A stretch of 7,109 nucleotides of DNA from CAIPFQ01 sp964641775 (GCA_964641775.1 CAZXLK010000076.1:1-7109); one strand, 5' to 3'. Numbered from the stretch's first letter, positions 1 to 6,473 are shown. Notes: generated from the letters alone by a model not told the origin. Numbers and translations: made by a program.

Positions 1-53
1 ACCATCGACCCTCTCATTAAAAGTGAGATGCTCTACCGCTGAGCTAAAGTCTC
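1..53 (-). tRNA. tRNA-Lys (anticodon UUU), 3' part cut by the window edge
   Basis: Read on the minus strand, the sequence shows a 7-base 5' acceptor strand, a D-arm GCTC/GAGC with a GG-containing loop, and an anticodon stem TCTCA/TGAGA closing the loop CTTTTAA. That places UUU at the anticodon and gives lysine. The T-arm and 3' acceptor strand lie beyond position 1. It starts only 8 bases after the tRNA-Glu gene, so the two are almost certainly processed from one transcript. Confidence 0.9.
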
Positions 54-61
54 TTTGTGGT

Positions 62-136
62 TGACCCCGACGGGATTCGAACCCGTGTTATCGGAATGAA
101 AATCCGGTGTCCTAGACCGGGCTAGACGACGGGGCC
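62..136 (-). tRNA. tRNA-Glu (anticodon UUC)
   Basis: On the minus strand this folds as a full cloverleaf. The acceptor stem is GGCCCCG/CGGGGTC with one G-U pair. The D-arm carries the GTCTAG...TAGGAC pattern typical of bacterial tRNA-Glu, the anticodon loop TTTTCAT has TTC at 34-36, and the T-arm CGGG/CCCG holds the TTCGAAT loop. The first anticodon-stem pair (27-43) is a C/A mismatch. The discriminator base is A at 62. A CCA follows one base too far downstream to be in register, so CCA is probably added enzymatically. It lies downstream of frr with a 72-base gap in which I see no convincing terminator or promoter. Confidence 0.95.
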
Positions 137-208
137 AATTCTCTAATGTAAAATCGTCAATAAGTTTAACCTAATCCCCTCATTTCCTGCAAACTAACAC
201 CCACCCCA

Positions 209-763
209 TTACACGGTCATAATCTCTTTTTCTTTTGCACTGCAAGCTGTATCCACTTCTTTGCAAAATTTATCTGTAAGTTCCTGGATATGCTTTTCGT
301 ACTTTTTCATCTGGTCTTCCGGAATTTGCCCTTCGGCTTTTTGCTTGCGGACAAGGTCATTGAATTTACGGCGGATATCGCGCATAGCAATTTTCGACTT
401 TTCCCCAAATTCCCGGCACTGCTTTGCGATTTGCTTGCGGAGCGATTCGTCCGGCGGCGGGATTGGAATTCGGACAACACGGCCATCGATTCTCGGCTGG
501 ACGTTCAGGTTTGCAACCTCGATCGCCTTGGAAATGGCGTTGAGATTGTTAGCGTCAAATGGAGTGCCGACGATTTGCCTCGCTTCCGGAACCGTAATGC
601 TTCCCAAAGATTTAATGGGGACAAGCGTTCCATAAACATCTACCTGGACACGGTCGAGCATCGATGCATTTGCACGGCCCGTTCTTAAAGTTTTAAGCTC
701 TGCCATCAAATGATCAAGAGCTTGCTGCATTGCTGATTTGACTTGATTTTCCATGCTACTCAC
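209..763 (-). CDS. frr: ribosome recycling factor
   Basis: The 184-residue product matches ribosome recycling factor, which works with EF-G after termination to split the post-termination ribosome so that subunits can be reused. It has the LRTGRA motif at residues 26-31 in the long helical domain, followed by the YGT...PI(K/N)xL segment and the IPxPPP(D/T)xE-like hinge (RIPIPPPDES). The C-terminal part is highly charged and helical. Its length is essentially that of the E. coli protein (185). The start is a GTG at 763 that overlaps the pyrH stop by four bases. An ATG three codons later (754) is an alternative. A GGAGGG at 767-772 is slightly close to the GTG and rather far from the ATG. The GTG start fits the usual spacing from the N terminus to the RTGRA motif better. 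It is probably co-translated with pyrH. Confidence 0.96.
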   Translation of the reverse strand: MSSMENQVKSAMQQALDHLMAELKTLRTGRANASMLDRVQVDVYGTLVPIKSLGSITVPEARQIVGTPFDANNLNAISKAIEVANLNVQPRIDGRVVRIPIPPPDESLRKQIAKQCREFGEKSKIAMRDIRRKFNDLVRKQKAEGQIPEDQMKKYEKHIQELTDKFCKEVDTACSAKEKEIMTV

Positions 764-1479
764 ATTCCCTCCACAAGCGTTCCAACTCCCTCATTACAGA
801 CTGCTTTTTTTAAAGCATCATCAGCTAAAACATTGAAAACACAGATCGGCATCTCGTTTTCTCTGCATAGCGCAATGGCCGTTTGGTCCATCACCTGAAG
901 CTTGCTTGCCAAAACTTCAGAATAACTAACTTTTTTGAATTTTACTGCATCTGGATATTTTAGGGGATCTTTGTTGTAAATTCCATCGACTTTTGTCGCT
1001 TTTAAAAGTATCTCTGCCTGGATTTCCAGGGCTCGAAGAGCCGCTGCTGAATCGGTCGTGAAATAGGGATTTCCCGTTCCCCCGACAAAGATCAAAACAA
1101 TTCCTTTATCAAGATATTTCAGCGCGTCTTTCCACGAATACGACTCTGCCATCACATCGCATGCAATTGCACTCATGATTCGGCTTTCACATTTTATTAG
1201 CTCAAAGGCCTGCTGAAGCGCTATGCCATTAATAAAAGTAGCGAGCATTCCAATATGATCTGCCGGCGTTCTTTCCATGCCCGTTTCCGCCGTTGCTTGC
1301 ACACCGCGGAAAATATTTCCTCCGCCAATCACAACACCAACAGAAACCCCGAGTTTGGTTAGTTCTTGAACCTGAGTTGCAATAGCAGCGCAGGCTGCGG
1401 GATCGATTCCAAATTTTTGATCGCCCATAAGAGCCTCGCCTGATAATTTGAGGAGGATTCTCTTATAGACGGGCTTCAT
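760..1479 (-). CDS. pyrH: UMP kinase (uridylate kinase)
   Basis: The 239-residue product is a bacterial-type UMP kinase of the amino acid kinase fold. It phosphorylates UMP to UDP with ATP in pyrimidine nucleotide synthesis in the cytoplasm, and in most bacteria is a GTP-activated, UTP-inhibited hexamer. Visible motifs are K11-L-S-G-E near the N terminus, the glycine-rich G52-G-G-N-I-F-R-G loop, the E69-R-x-x-A-D-x-x-G-M-L-A-T stretch at about 69-81, the G-T-G-N-P-x-F-T-T-D143 nucleotide-site segment, and K-x-x-K-V-D-G-I-Y-x-x-D-P. The length is normal (E. coli 241). It starts at an ATG (1479) without a strong Shine-Dalgarno; the nearest AGGA lies about 15 bases upstream. It sits between tsf and frr, an order shared with many bacteria and with Chlamydia. 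Confidence 0.96.
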   Translation of the reverse strand: MKPVYKRILLKLSGEALMGDQKFGIDPAACAAIATQVQELTKLGVSVGVVIGGGNIFRGVQATAETGMERTPADHIGMLATFINGIALQQAFELIKCESRIMSAIACDVMAESYSWKDALKYLDKGIVLIFVGGTGNPYFTTDSAAALRALEIQAEILLKATKVDGIYNKDPLKYPDAVKFKKVSYSEVLASKLQVMDQTAIALCRENEMPICVFNVLADDALKKAVCNEGVGTLVEGM

Positions 1480-1507
1480 TAGATTTTTTTAGGTTCCTGG
1501 ACCTGGT

Positions 1508-1537
1508 GAAAAAATGGGGACATGCATCGATTTTTTC
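1508..1537 (-). other. AT-rich inverted repeat in the tsf-pyrH gap
   Basis: GAAAAAAT at 1508-1515 is a perfect inverted copy of ATTTTTTC at 1530-1537, around a 14-base loop that contains ATGCAT. In the operon transcript it would form an 8-bp, mostly A-U hairpin starting one base after the tsf stop codon. The right-hand arm is a U-run, so it could act as a weak attenuator, a processing site or an mRNA stabiliser between tsf and pyrH. Low GC content makes the hairpin weak, and it may have no function. Confidence 0.35.
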
Positions 1538-1538
1538 A

Positions 1539-2393
1539 TTAGGTCCCTACTTTCCAACGCCAAAAACAGCGAATTGCAAGCGGCGTACCAAGTTTTTTCG
1601 AAGCTCCTTCTAAAAACTGCTGCACGGTTACAGAATTATCTTTCACATATTTTTGGTTGATGAGACAGACCTGATCGGTAAAAGCCTTAATTTTCCCTGC
1701 GACGATTTTATCGACAATATTTGCCGGTTTTCCTTCGACAGTGGCTCTTGCAATCTCCTCTTCTCGCTCCATGATATGGGGAGGGATCTCCTCAGGACGC
1801 AAATATTCGGGATTTTCTGCAGCGACATGCATTGCAATTTCTTTTGCAATCCCTTCTTGATCTGCAGATCCTTCGATTTCTACGATCACAACGAGCTTGC
1901 CGCCCATGTGAGAATAGATTCCATAAGAGCTATTTTCATGCTTATGGAGAACTTCTACTCGGCGAAGTTGAATATTTTCTCCTAAAGCCTGAATGACCAA
2001 ATTCCGATACTGATCAATGGTGATGGAACGATCTTTATAATAGGGCTGGTTATTCAATTCATCGAGCGATTTCGGTTTTGTTTCCAGAGCTTGCTTTACA
2101 ACATCATGAAGGAAATGTTTAAACCGGTCATTTTGTGCAACAAAATCGGTTTCCGCATTTGCCTCGGCAATGACCAAAGATTGTTTCCCTTCTGCCGTAA
2201 GGATCAAACCCTCTTTTGTTTCACGCCCTTCTTTTTTTACTCCCGCTGCCATGCCGGCTTTTCGCAAATGGTCGATGGCTTTTTCCATATCGCCTTCTGC
2301 AAGGACAAGCGCTTCTTTGCATTTGCCCATGCCAACACCGGTTTTTTCCCGAAGCTCTTTAATCTTATCCGGAGTAATTTCTTTCATCATCAT
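1539..2393 (-). CDS. tsf: translation elongation factor Ts
   Basis: The 284-residue product is EF-Ts, the guanine nucleotide exchange factor that regenerates EF-Tu-GTP. The N-terminal UBA-like domain carries the signature T18-G-V-G-M-x-K-C-K-E-A-L29, and the core has the E81-T-D-F-V motif that contacts EF-Tu. The later M-H-V-A-A-E-x-P stretch belongs to the dimerisation/core domain. The C-terminal tail (FWRWKVGT) resembles the aromatic tail of chlamydial EF-Ts as I remember it, and the length agrees with the chlamydial protein (about 282). Three ATG codons in a row (2393, 2390, 2387) are possible starts. A GGAG at 2399-2402 sits 5 or 8 bases from the first two. The first ATG overlaps the rpsB stop (ATGA), which suggests coupled translation. 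Confidence 0.96.
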   Translation of the reverse strand: MMMKEITPDKIKELREKTGVGMGKCKEALVLAEGDMEKAIDHLRKAGMAAGVKKEGRETKEGLILTAEGKQSLVIAEANAETDFVAQNDRFKHFLHDVVKQALETKPKSLDELNNQPYYKDRSITIDQYRNLVIQALGENIQLRRVEVLHKHENSSYGIYSHMGGKLVVIVEIEGSADQEGIAKEIAMHVAAENPEYLRPEEIPPHIMEREEEIARATVEGKPANIVDKIVAGKIKAFTDQVCLINQKYVKDNSVTVQQFLEGASKKLGTPLAIRCFWRWKVGT

Positions 2394-3187
2394 GACTGCT
2401 CCGGCGCCTCTTCTTCGCTTCCTTCCTCATCATCGTCACCCTCAGATGGAGGAGCATCGGTGTCGCCTTTAGAAACAGGAAGATTCATATCATTTTTTTG
2501 ATCAATGATTGCCTGGGTAATTGCAGAAAGAATCACTTTGATGCTCTTCAATGCATCGTCATTGCATGCGATGACATAATCAATTGGATCAGGATCGCAA
2601 TTGGTATCGACAAGAGCCATTATAGGGATGCCAAGCGTATTGGCCTCTGCAACTGCGATATGTTCTTTGCTTGGATCGACGACAATCAAAAGCCCGGGAG
2701 GCTTTCTCATAGAGCGAATGCCGGAAAGGTTGCGATCGAGTTTGACTCTCTCTTTTCCGAGTACGGAAATTTCTTTTTTCTTCAGCCCTTCGCCCCCTGA
2801 AGCAATCCTCTTTTCAATCCTCTCCATCGTTTTGACCGACTGGCGGATCGTTTGAAGGTTTGTAAGAGTTCCTCCAAGCCATCTTTCGCAAACGAAAAAT
2901 TCACCGCATTCTTCTGCACTTTCTTTGATAACCGCTTTTGCCTGTTTTTTTGTCCCGACAAAGAGGATCGATTTCCTCGATGCAATCATCTTGCGCACAA
3001 CTTCTACTGCCGTGCGGATTTGCTGCATGGTTTTTGCAAGGTCAATGATATAAATCCCATTCCTTTCTTCAAAAATGAACCGTTTCATTTTTGGATTCCA
3101 ACGGCGGGTTTGGTGCCCAAAATGGGCGCCTGATTCGAGTAACTCTTTAATAGTTACTCCTGGTTTTTGCTGCTCTGCGGTAGTCAA
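2390..3187 (-). CDS. rpsB: 30S ribosomal protein S2, TTG start
   Basis: The product (265 residues from the TTG at 3187) is ribosomal protein S2, which binds the 30S head-body junction and helps recruit S1. Conserved blocks are G-A-H-F-G-H-Q-T-R-R-W-N-P-K-M near residues 20-34, the N-G-I-Y-I-I-D-L segment, F-V-G-T-K-K-Q-A, E-R-W-L-G-G-x-L-T-N, L-L-I-V-V-D-P and the final A-L-V-D-T-N-C-D-P. A long acidic Asp/Glu-rich tail follows, as in chlamydial S2. There is no ATG before the conserved core. The reading frame stays open to a GTG at 3250, but that codon and the first residues lie inside the tRNA-Gly gene. The TTG at 3187 has a strong Shine-Dalgarno at ideal distance and gives an N terminus of normal length. 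It heads the protein-coding part of the operon and overlaps tsf by four bases. Confidence 0.93.
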   Translation of the reverse strand: MTTAEQQKPGVTIKELLESGAHFGHQTRRWNPKMKRFIFEERNGIYIIDLAKTMQQIRTAVEVVRKMIASRKSILFVGTKKQAKAVIKESAEECGEFFVCERWLGGTLTNLQTIRQSVKTMERIEKRIASGGEGLKKKEISVLGKERVKLDRNLSGIRSMRKPPGLLIVVDPSKEHIAVAEANTLGIPIMALVDTNCDPDPIDYVIACNDDALKSIKVILSAITQAIIDQKNDMNLPVSKGDTDAPPSEGDDDEEGSEEEAPEQS

Positions 3188-3194
3188 GTTTTTT

Positions 3195-3200
3195 CCCCTC
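3195..3200 (-). promoter_or_regulatory. ribosome binding site that fixes the rpsB TTG start
   Basis: On the minus strand GAGGGG lies 7 bases upstream of the TTG at 3187, outside the tRNA-Gly gene. It is the only strong Shine-Dalgarno near the beginning of the S2 reading frame, and it decides the start between the TTG and the GTG inside the tRNA. Confidence 0.8.
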
Positions 3201-3223
3201 AAATAAAAGTTATGTTTCAACTT

Positions 3224-3294
3224 AGCGCCTGGACAGAATCGAACTGACACTCGTAGCTTGGAAGGCTACTGTTCTACCATTGAACTACAGGCGC
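3224..3294 (-). tRNA. tRNA-Gly (anticodon UCC)
   Basis: A complete cloverleaf is seen on the minus strand. The acceptor is GCGCCTG/CAGGCGC, the D-arm GTTC/GAAC, and the anticodon stem GTAGC/GCTAC around CTTCCAA with TCC at 34-36. The T-arm is GTCAG/CTGTC with the TTCGATT loop. The discriminator base is U, as usual for bacterial tRNA-Gly. The T-stem has a U-U mismatch at pair 50-64. No CCA is encoded. The gene lies 36 bases upstream of the rpsB start and is probably cut from the 5' end of the rpsB-tsf-pyrH-frr transcript. Confidence 0.95.
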
Positions 3295-3308
3295 ATCGGC
3301 AAAAACGA

Positions 3309-3314
3309 AATATA
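3309..3314 (-). promoter_or_regulatory. possible -10 element for the tRNA-Gly-rpsB operon
   Basis: TATATT on the minus strand ends 14 bases before the tRNA-Gly 5' end, at a distance that would put transcription start a few bases ahead of the mature tRNA. I find no good -35 hexamer at 16-18 bases upstream; that stretch is simply AT-rich. This is a weak prediction, based mainly on position in the 81-base divergent gap. Confidence 0.25.
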
Positions 3315-3360
3315 GTTTTATCTCAAAACTCTAATTTTCTTCAAGTAGAAGATAATTTTA

Positions 3361-3366
3361 TATACT
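3361..3366 (+). promoter_or_regulatory. possible -10 element for the PBP2 gene
   Basis: TATACT is a good -10 match directly upstream of the PBP2 ATG, with only a poor -35 candidate (TCTTCA at 3338-3343, 17-base spacer). If used, transcription would begin within about three bases of the ATG and give an essentially leaderless mRNA. GATAAT at 3351-3356 is an alternative that would leave a leader of roughly a dozen bases. No Shine-Dalgarno is seen in either case. Confidence 0.35.
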
Positions 3367-3375
3367 ATAGACGTT

Positions 3376-6300
3376 ATGAAACAGGTTAACAGGATTTTGG
3401 CGGTCATCTTTGCTGCTAGCCTGCTGATTGCCCTCAGAAGCTTCCACCTAGGGGTGGTGCAACGAGACGCCAGGCTGATCGACGCCCAAAAACCCCAATC
3501 GCGCACCATCTTGCAGCGGGCAGACCGCGGCACGATTTGCGATCGGTTTGGGATCCCCCTTGCCGTCAACAGGATTTGCTATAACGCTGTGATCTACTAC
3601 AGCCAAATCACCCAAATTCCCCAAACCAAATACGTAATTGTTGACGGAAAACGGATAAAAACATTTCCAAGAAAAGAATATATCCAAAATCTTTCTCAGC
3701 TGCTCTCCGACCTCCTCGACCTTTCTGCCGAAAGAATCGAAGACCTAATTTACTCCAAAGCCTCCCTTTTTCCCCATGCCCCTTTTCGGATCAAAACGAA
3801 TCTCACCGAATCAGAGCATTACAGGCTCAAGAGCCTCGAGCGGGATCTCCCCGGCATTCATGCGGAAATTGGCTCCTACCGCTTCTATCCTAAGGGAAAA
3901 GCGGCCTGCCATATTCTTGGAACGATGGGGGCGATCAGCCAAAAAAAATACCAGGAGATTGCCGGGGAGCTGTCTAGTCTACAAGAAGCCCTCGATTCCT
4001 ATATCCTCCCCAATGGCTACAGCTCAATGGATGCTCTTGAGGCCAGACTGAGCGAGCTAAAAGAAAAGGCCTACTCCTTAACCGACTCGGTAGGAAAAAG
4101 CGGCATCGAGGCGCAATTTGAAGAAGAGCTTCGGGGCTTTTATGGTAAAAAATATTTTAATATCGATCATAAGGGAAGTTTTTGCAGGGAGATGGCGGGC
4201 GGCCGTGATGCAACTCCGGGATCCCAAATCGTTTTATCCATTTCTGCCGAGCTGCAAGAATTTGCCGAAGAGCTGCTCGCAAAAGCAGAAATCGATCGAG
4301 ATGGGAGAAGTTTTGGAATAGATCCAACAGATGGGACTCGAAAAAGCCTCAAGCAGCCTTGGATCAAAGGGGGCGCAATTGTCGCCATGGATCCAACAAG
4401 TGGCGAAGTTCTGGCCCTTGCCAGCTTTCCCCGCTTCGATCCCAACGATTTTATACGAAAAGAGCAATTGAATATTTGCAAGTGGCTCGAAAACGAGAGC
4501 TATATCGGCGCCATTTGGGATGGAAAATCTTCCCTAGACAGACAAAGGAAAAAAGAGACGCCGCAACTCCTTTCTTGGGATTTTTATCTCGATCTCATCT
4601 TGCCAAAAGAGAGCCCGCAAAGAGCCTTTTTCCAAACTCACGATACCGTCAAAAGCGCAATCCAGCTCCAAGAAGATTATGAAACAATCCGTTATTTTTC
4701 ATCAGGGCACCCAAAAGCCGCCTTAGCCTCAAGACGCTTCAATGCTGCACTCTCTGAAATTGGATCGGAAAATGAAAAACTTTTTCTCGTTGATCTTTGC
4801 AGAGTTTGTATTGACAGCACGAGATTTAGCGATGAGCTGGTTGCCAAAATAGGCTCCATGAAGCTCTCCCACTATCGAGAGCTCTCAACTTGCTTTTTCG
4901 ATCTCGAGGAGAAAGTAAAAAAAGAAGAGGCCCTTCGCTTTGAAGCTCAGGATTTTGCAGAGTGGAGAAAAATCCATCAAAAAAGCTTTTTGCAAGAAAA
5001 AAGAAAAGAGGAAAAGGAAAAAGGGACTTATGCCAGGCCTTATCTTGATTATTTAGATCAAAAGAAAAAAGAGCTATTTGATGCCCATTGGCAAAACCAA
5101 AAAAAGGCTCTCCTTCTTTCTCGCATCCAAGAATCTCCCAAATTACTTCATGCTTTGGAAAACTTTGAAGATCCATTGAAGCTTGCATTTCTCCATACAT
5201 TTCGCTCTTTCAAAGAGCTCGATAGGCCCCTTCTTCACCAAAGCAAAAAATTCACTACGGAAAAAGATCTGGCGGCCTCTTTTTATCCAAAAGGGGGATT
5301 TGGCTATCTTCGCTCCTACGCTTTTCAAGCAAACCAGCCCCAAGGCTCTCTCTTTAAGCTCGTCACTGCCTATGAAGGCTTAAGGCAGGGACACAATCCT
5401 GTCATCGTCGACGACGCCGGAAAAGACCGTAAAATTGTCGCCTACACGCCAACGGGAACTCCTTATCCTCGAATGTATAAAGGGGGAAGGCTTCCTCGAA
5501 GCAGCATTTTGCAAATTGGTAAAATCGACGTCGTTGGGGCGCTCATGCAAACAAGCAATCCCTATTTTTCGATCATGGCCGGCGATTACTTGGCTGATCC
5601 CGATGATTTGAAAATGGCCGCATTTAATTTTGGATACGGGGCAAAAACCGGCATCGAGCTTCCGGCAGAGGCAATGGGCAAACTCCCCAATGATTTAAAA
5701 ACCAATAAAACAAGCCTCTATTCCTTTGCTTTTGGCCAGCATACTCTTCTTTGCACTCCGCTTCAAACCTGCAGAATGCTAAGCGCAATGGCAGATCAGG
5801 GAAAAGTACGCGCTCCAAAAATTGCAATGGGAGTCAAAGGGCTTGCTCCCGATAGAAAAGCGTTATCTGCATTTGAGCTGAAAAATAGTTTTTGCGAAAA
5901 AGAGCTGAAGAGTCTTGGAATTCCTTTTTCTTTATTTACAAGCGTTCAAACCAAAGAGCCCATTGCCGAAGCCGATCTTACCCAAGGCCGCCTTGTAAGA
6001 AGCTTGCCTTTTCCCGCAAGGATCCGCTCCAAGCTTTTTGAAGGGATGGACAAAGTGATGTGGAGCCCAAAAGGTACCGCAAGACCTGAAATCATCCGCT
6101 CTTTGAGATGGAATCCTGAGAAAATGGCAGAACATCTCCCCTTCCAGCATCAAATCATTGGTAAAACAAGCTCTGCAGAAATTCTTTACCAAGCTAATGC
6201 CAACCCCACTTCGCTTGCCCAAATGGTGAAATACACCTGGTTTGGAGCCCTTTCCTTTTTGCCCGATTTTCCGGCTGTTGAAAGGTATGATCATCCGGAA

Positions 6301-6408
6301 TTGGCTGTTGTAGTCTTCTTGCGCTTTTCCGATGCCGGTAAAGAAGCAGCTCCCCTTGCCGTCCAAATGGTAAAAAAATGGAGAGAGATAAAAAAGAAAT
6401 ATAAATGA
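3376..6408 (+). CDS. pbpB: penicillin-binding protein 2-like transpeptidase with large insertion
   Basis: This 1010-residue class B penicillin-binding protein is a DD-transpeptidase expected to cross-link peptidoglycan on the outer face of the inner membrane. A short signal anchor spans residues 7-20. The dimerisation (pedestal) domain follows, with R51-G-T-I-C-D-R-x-G-x-P-L-A, R169-F-Y-P, H179-I-L-G and G240-K-S-G-I-E. The transpeptidase domain begins near G-A-I-V-A-M-D-P (about 332). The catalytic S-L-F-K is S658/K661, the second motif is T726-S-N, F-G-Y-G-x-K-T-G-I-E-L-P lies around 752-763, G-Q-H-x-x-x-x-T-P-L-Q around 787-797, and the third motif is K930-T-S. Residues of about 360-630 form a Lys/Glu-rich insertion that most class B PBPs lack. 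From memory, C. trachomatis PbpB is similarly long (over 1,000 residues). In Chlamydiae, which mostly lack FtsZ, PBP2 acts with the MreB machinery in division. There is no Shine-Dalgarno, and the ATG is the first start after an in-frame stop at 3346. Confidence 0.92.
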   Translation: MKQVNRILAVIFAASLLIALRSFHLGVVQRDARLIDAQKPQSRTILQRADRGTICDRFGIPLAVNRICYNAVIYYSQITQIPQTKYVIVDGKRIKTFPRKEYIQNLSQLLSDLLDLSAERIEDLIYSKASLFPHAPFRIKTNLTESEHYRLKSLERDLPGIHAEIGSYRFYPKGKAACHILGTMGAISQKKYQEIAGELSSLQEALDSYILPNGYSSMDALEARLSELKEKAYSLTDSVGKSGIEAQFEEELRGFYGKKYFNIDHKGSFCREMAGGRDATPGSQIVLSISAELQEFAEELLAKAEIDRDGRSFGIDPTDGTRKSLKQPWIKGGAIVAMDPTSGEVLALASFPRFDPNDFIRKEQLNICKWLENESYIGAIWDGKSSLDRQRKKETPQLLSWDFYLDLILPKESPQRAFFQTHDTVKSAIQLQEDYETIRYFSSGHPKAALASRRFNAALSEIGSENEKLFLVDLCRVCIDSTRFSDELVAKIGSMKLSHYRELSTCFFDLEEKVKKEEALRFEAQDFAEWRKIHQKSFLQEKRKEEKEKGTYARPYLDYLDQKKKELFDAHWQNQKKALLLSRIQESPKLLHALENFEDPLKLAFLHTFRSFKELDRPLLHQSKKFTTEKDLAASFYPKGGFGYLRSYAFQANQPQGSLFKLVTAYEGLRQGHNPVIVDDAGKDRKIVAYTPTGTPYPRMYKGGRLPRSSILQIGKIDVVGALMQTSNPYFSIMAGDYLADPDDLKMAAFNFGYGAKTGIELPAEAMGKLPNDLKTNKTSLYSFAFGQHTLLCTPLQTCRMLSAMADQGKVRAPKIAMGVKGLAPDRKALSAFELKNSFCEKELKSLGIPFSLFTSVQTKEPIAEADLTQGRLVRSLPFPARIRSKLFEGMDKVMWSPKGTARPEIIRSLRWNPEKMAEHLPFQHQIIGKTSSAEILYQANANPTSLAQMVKYTWFGALSFLPDFPAVERYDHPELAVVVFLRFSDAGKEAAPLAVQMVKKWREIKKKYK

Positions 6409-6412
6409 AGTC

Positions 6413-6455
6413 GGGCACGGGCACGGGCACGGTAACGCAAGCGCAAACGTTCACG
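6413..6455 (+). repeat. degenerate hexanucleotide array, left copy
   Basis: Starting four bases after the PBP2 stop, the sequence runs in exact 6-base register for seven units. Three are GGGCAC; the others include GGTAAC, GCAAGC, GCAAAC and GTTCAC. The shared pattern is G at the first and C at the last position of each unit. The second half of the array (from 6431) recurs inverted at 6990-7019. It is GC-rich compared with its flanks. I see no coding or RNA-gene explanation. Confidence 0.8.
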
Positions 6456-6464
6456 AAATTTTTT
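6431..6464 (+). terminator. possible PBP2 transcription terminator in the repeat array
   Basis: GTAACG at 6432-6437 can pair with CGTTCAC at 6448-6454 with a single bulged C, around a 10-base loop. A T-run (6459-6464) follows a few bases later. This is a short hairpin plus U-tract just downstream of the PBP2 stop. The stem is short, the bulge weakens it and three A residues separate it from the T-run, so the call is tentative. Confidence 0.3.
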
Positions 6465-6473
6465 AATCCCCTT

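Noticed and set aside
151..165. TTGAC-type -35 box ahead of tRNA-Glu on the minus strand
   Set aside because: No -10 hexamer occurs at a usable distance before the tRNA begins, so I do not call a promoter.
290..688. Long plus-strand reading frame opposite frr
   Set aside because: It is antisense to a clear frr gene, with no plausible domain and composition typical of an opposite-strand shadow.
3188..3250. N-terminal extension of rpsB from the GTG at 3250
   Set aside because: It translates the 3' part of the tRNA-Gly gene and has no ribosome binding site; the TTG at 3187 has a strong one.
3941..3948. Run of eight A residues inside the PBP2 gene as a possible frameshift or slippage switch
   Set aside because: It encodes ordinary Gln-Lys-Lys in an intact frame, and such A-runs are expected in AT-rich lysine-containing genes; no downstream alternative frame of interest was seen.
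5932..6366. Minus-strand reading frame of 144 codons opposite the PBP2 C-terminal part
   Set aside because: It lies fully within the conserved transpeptidase coding region and shows no recognisable protein features.
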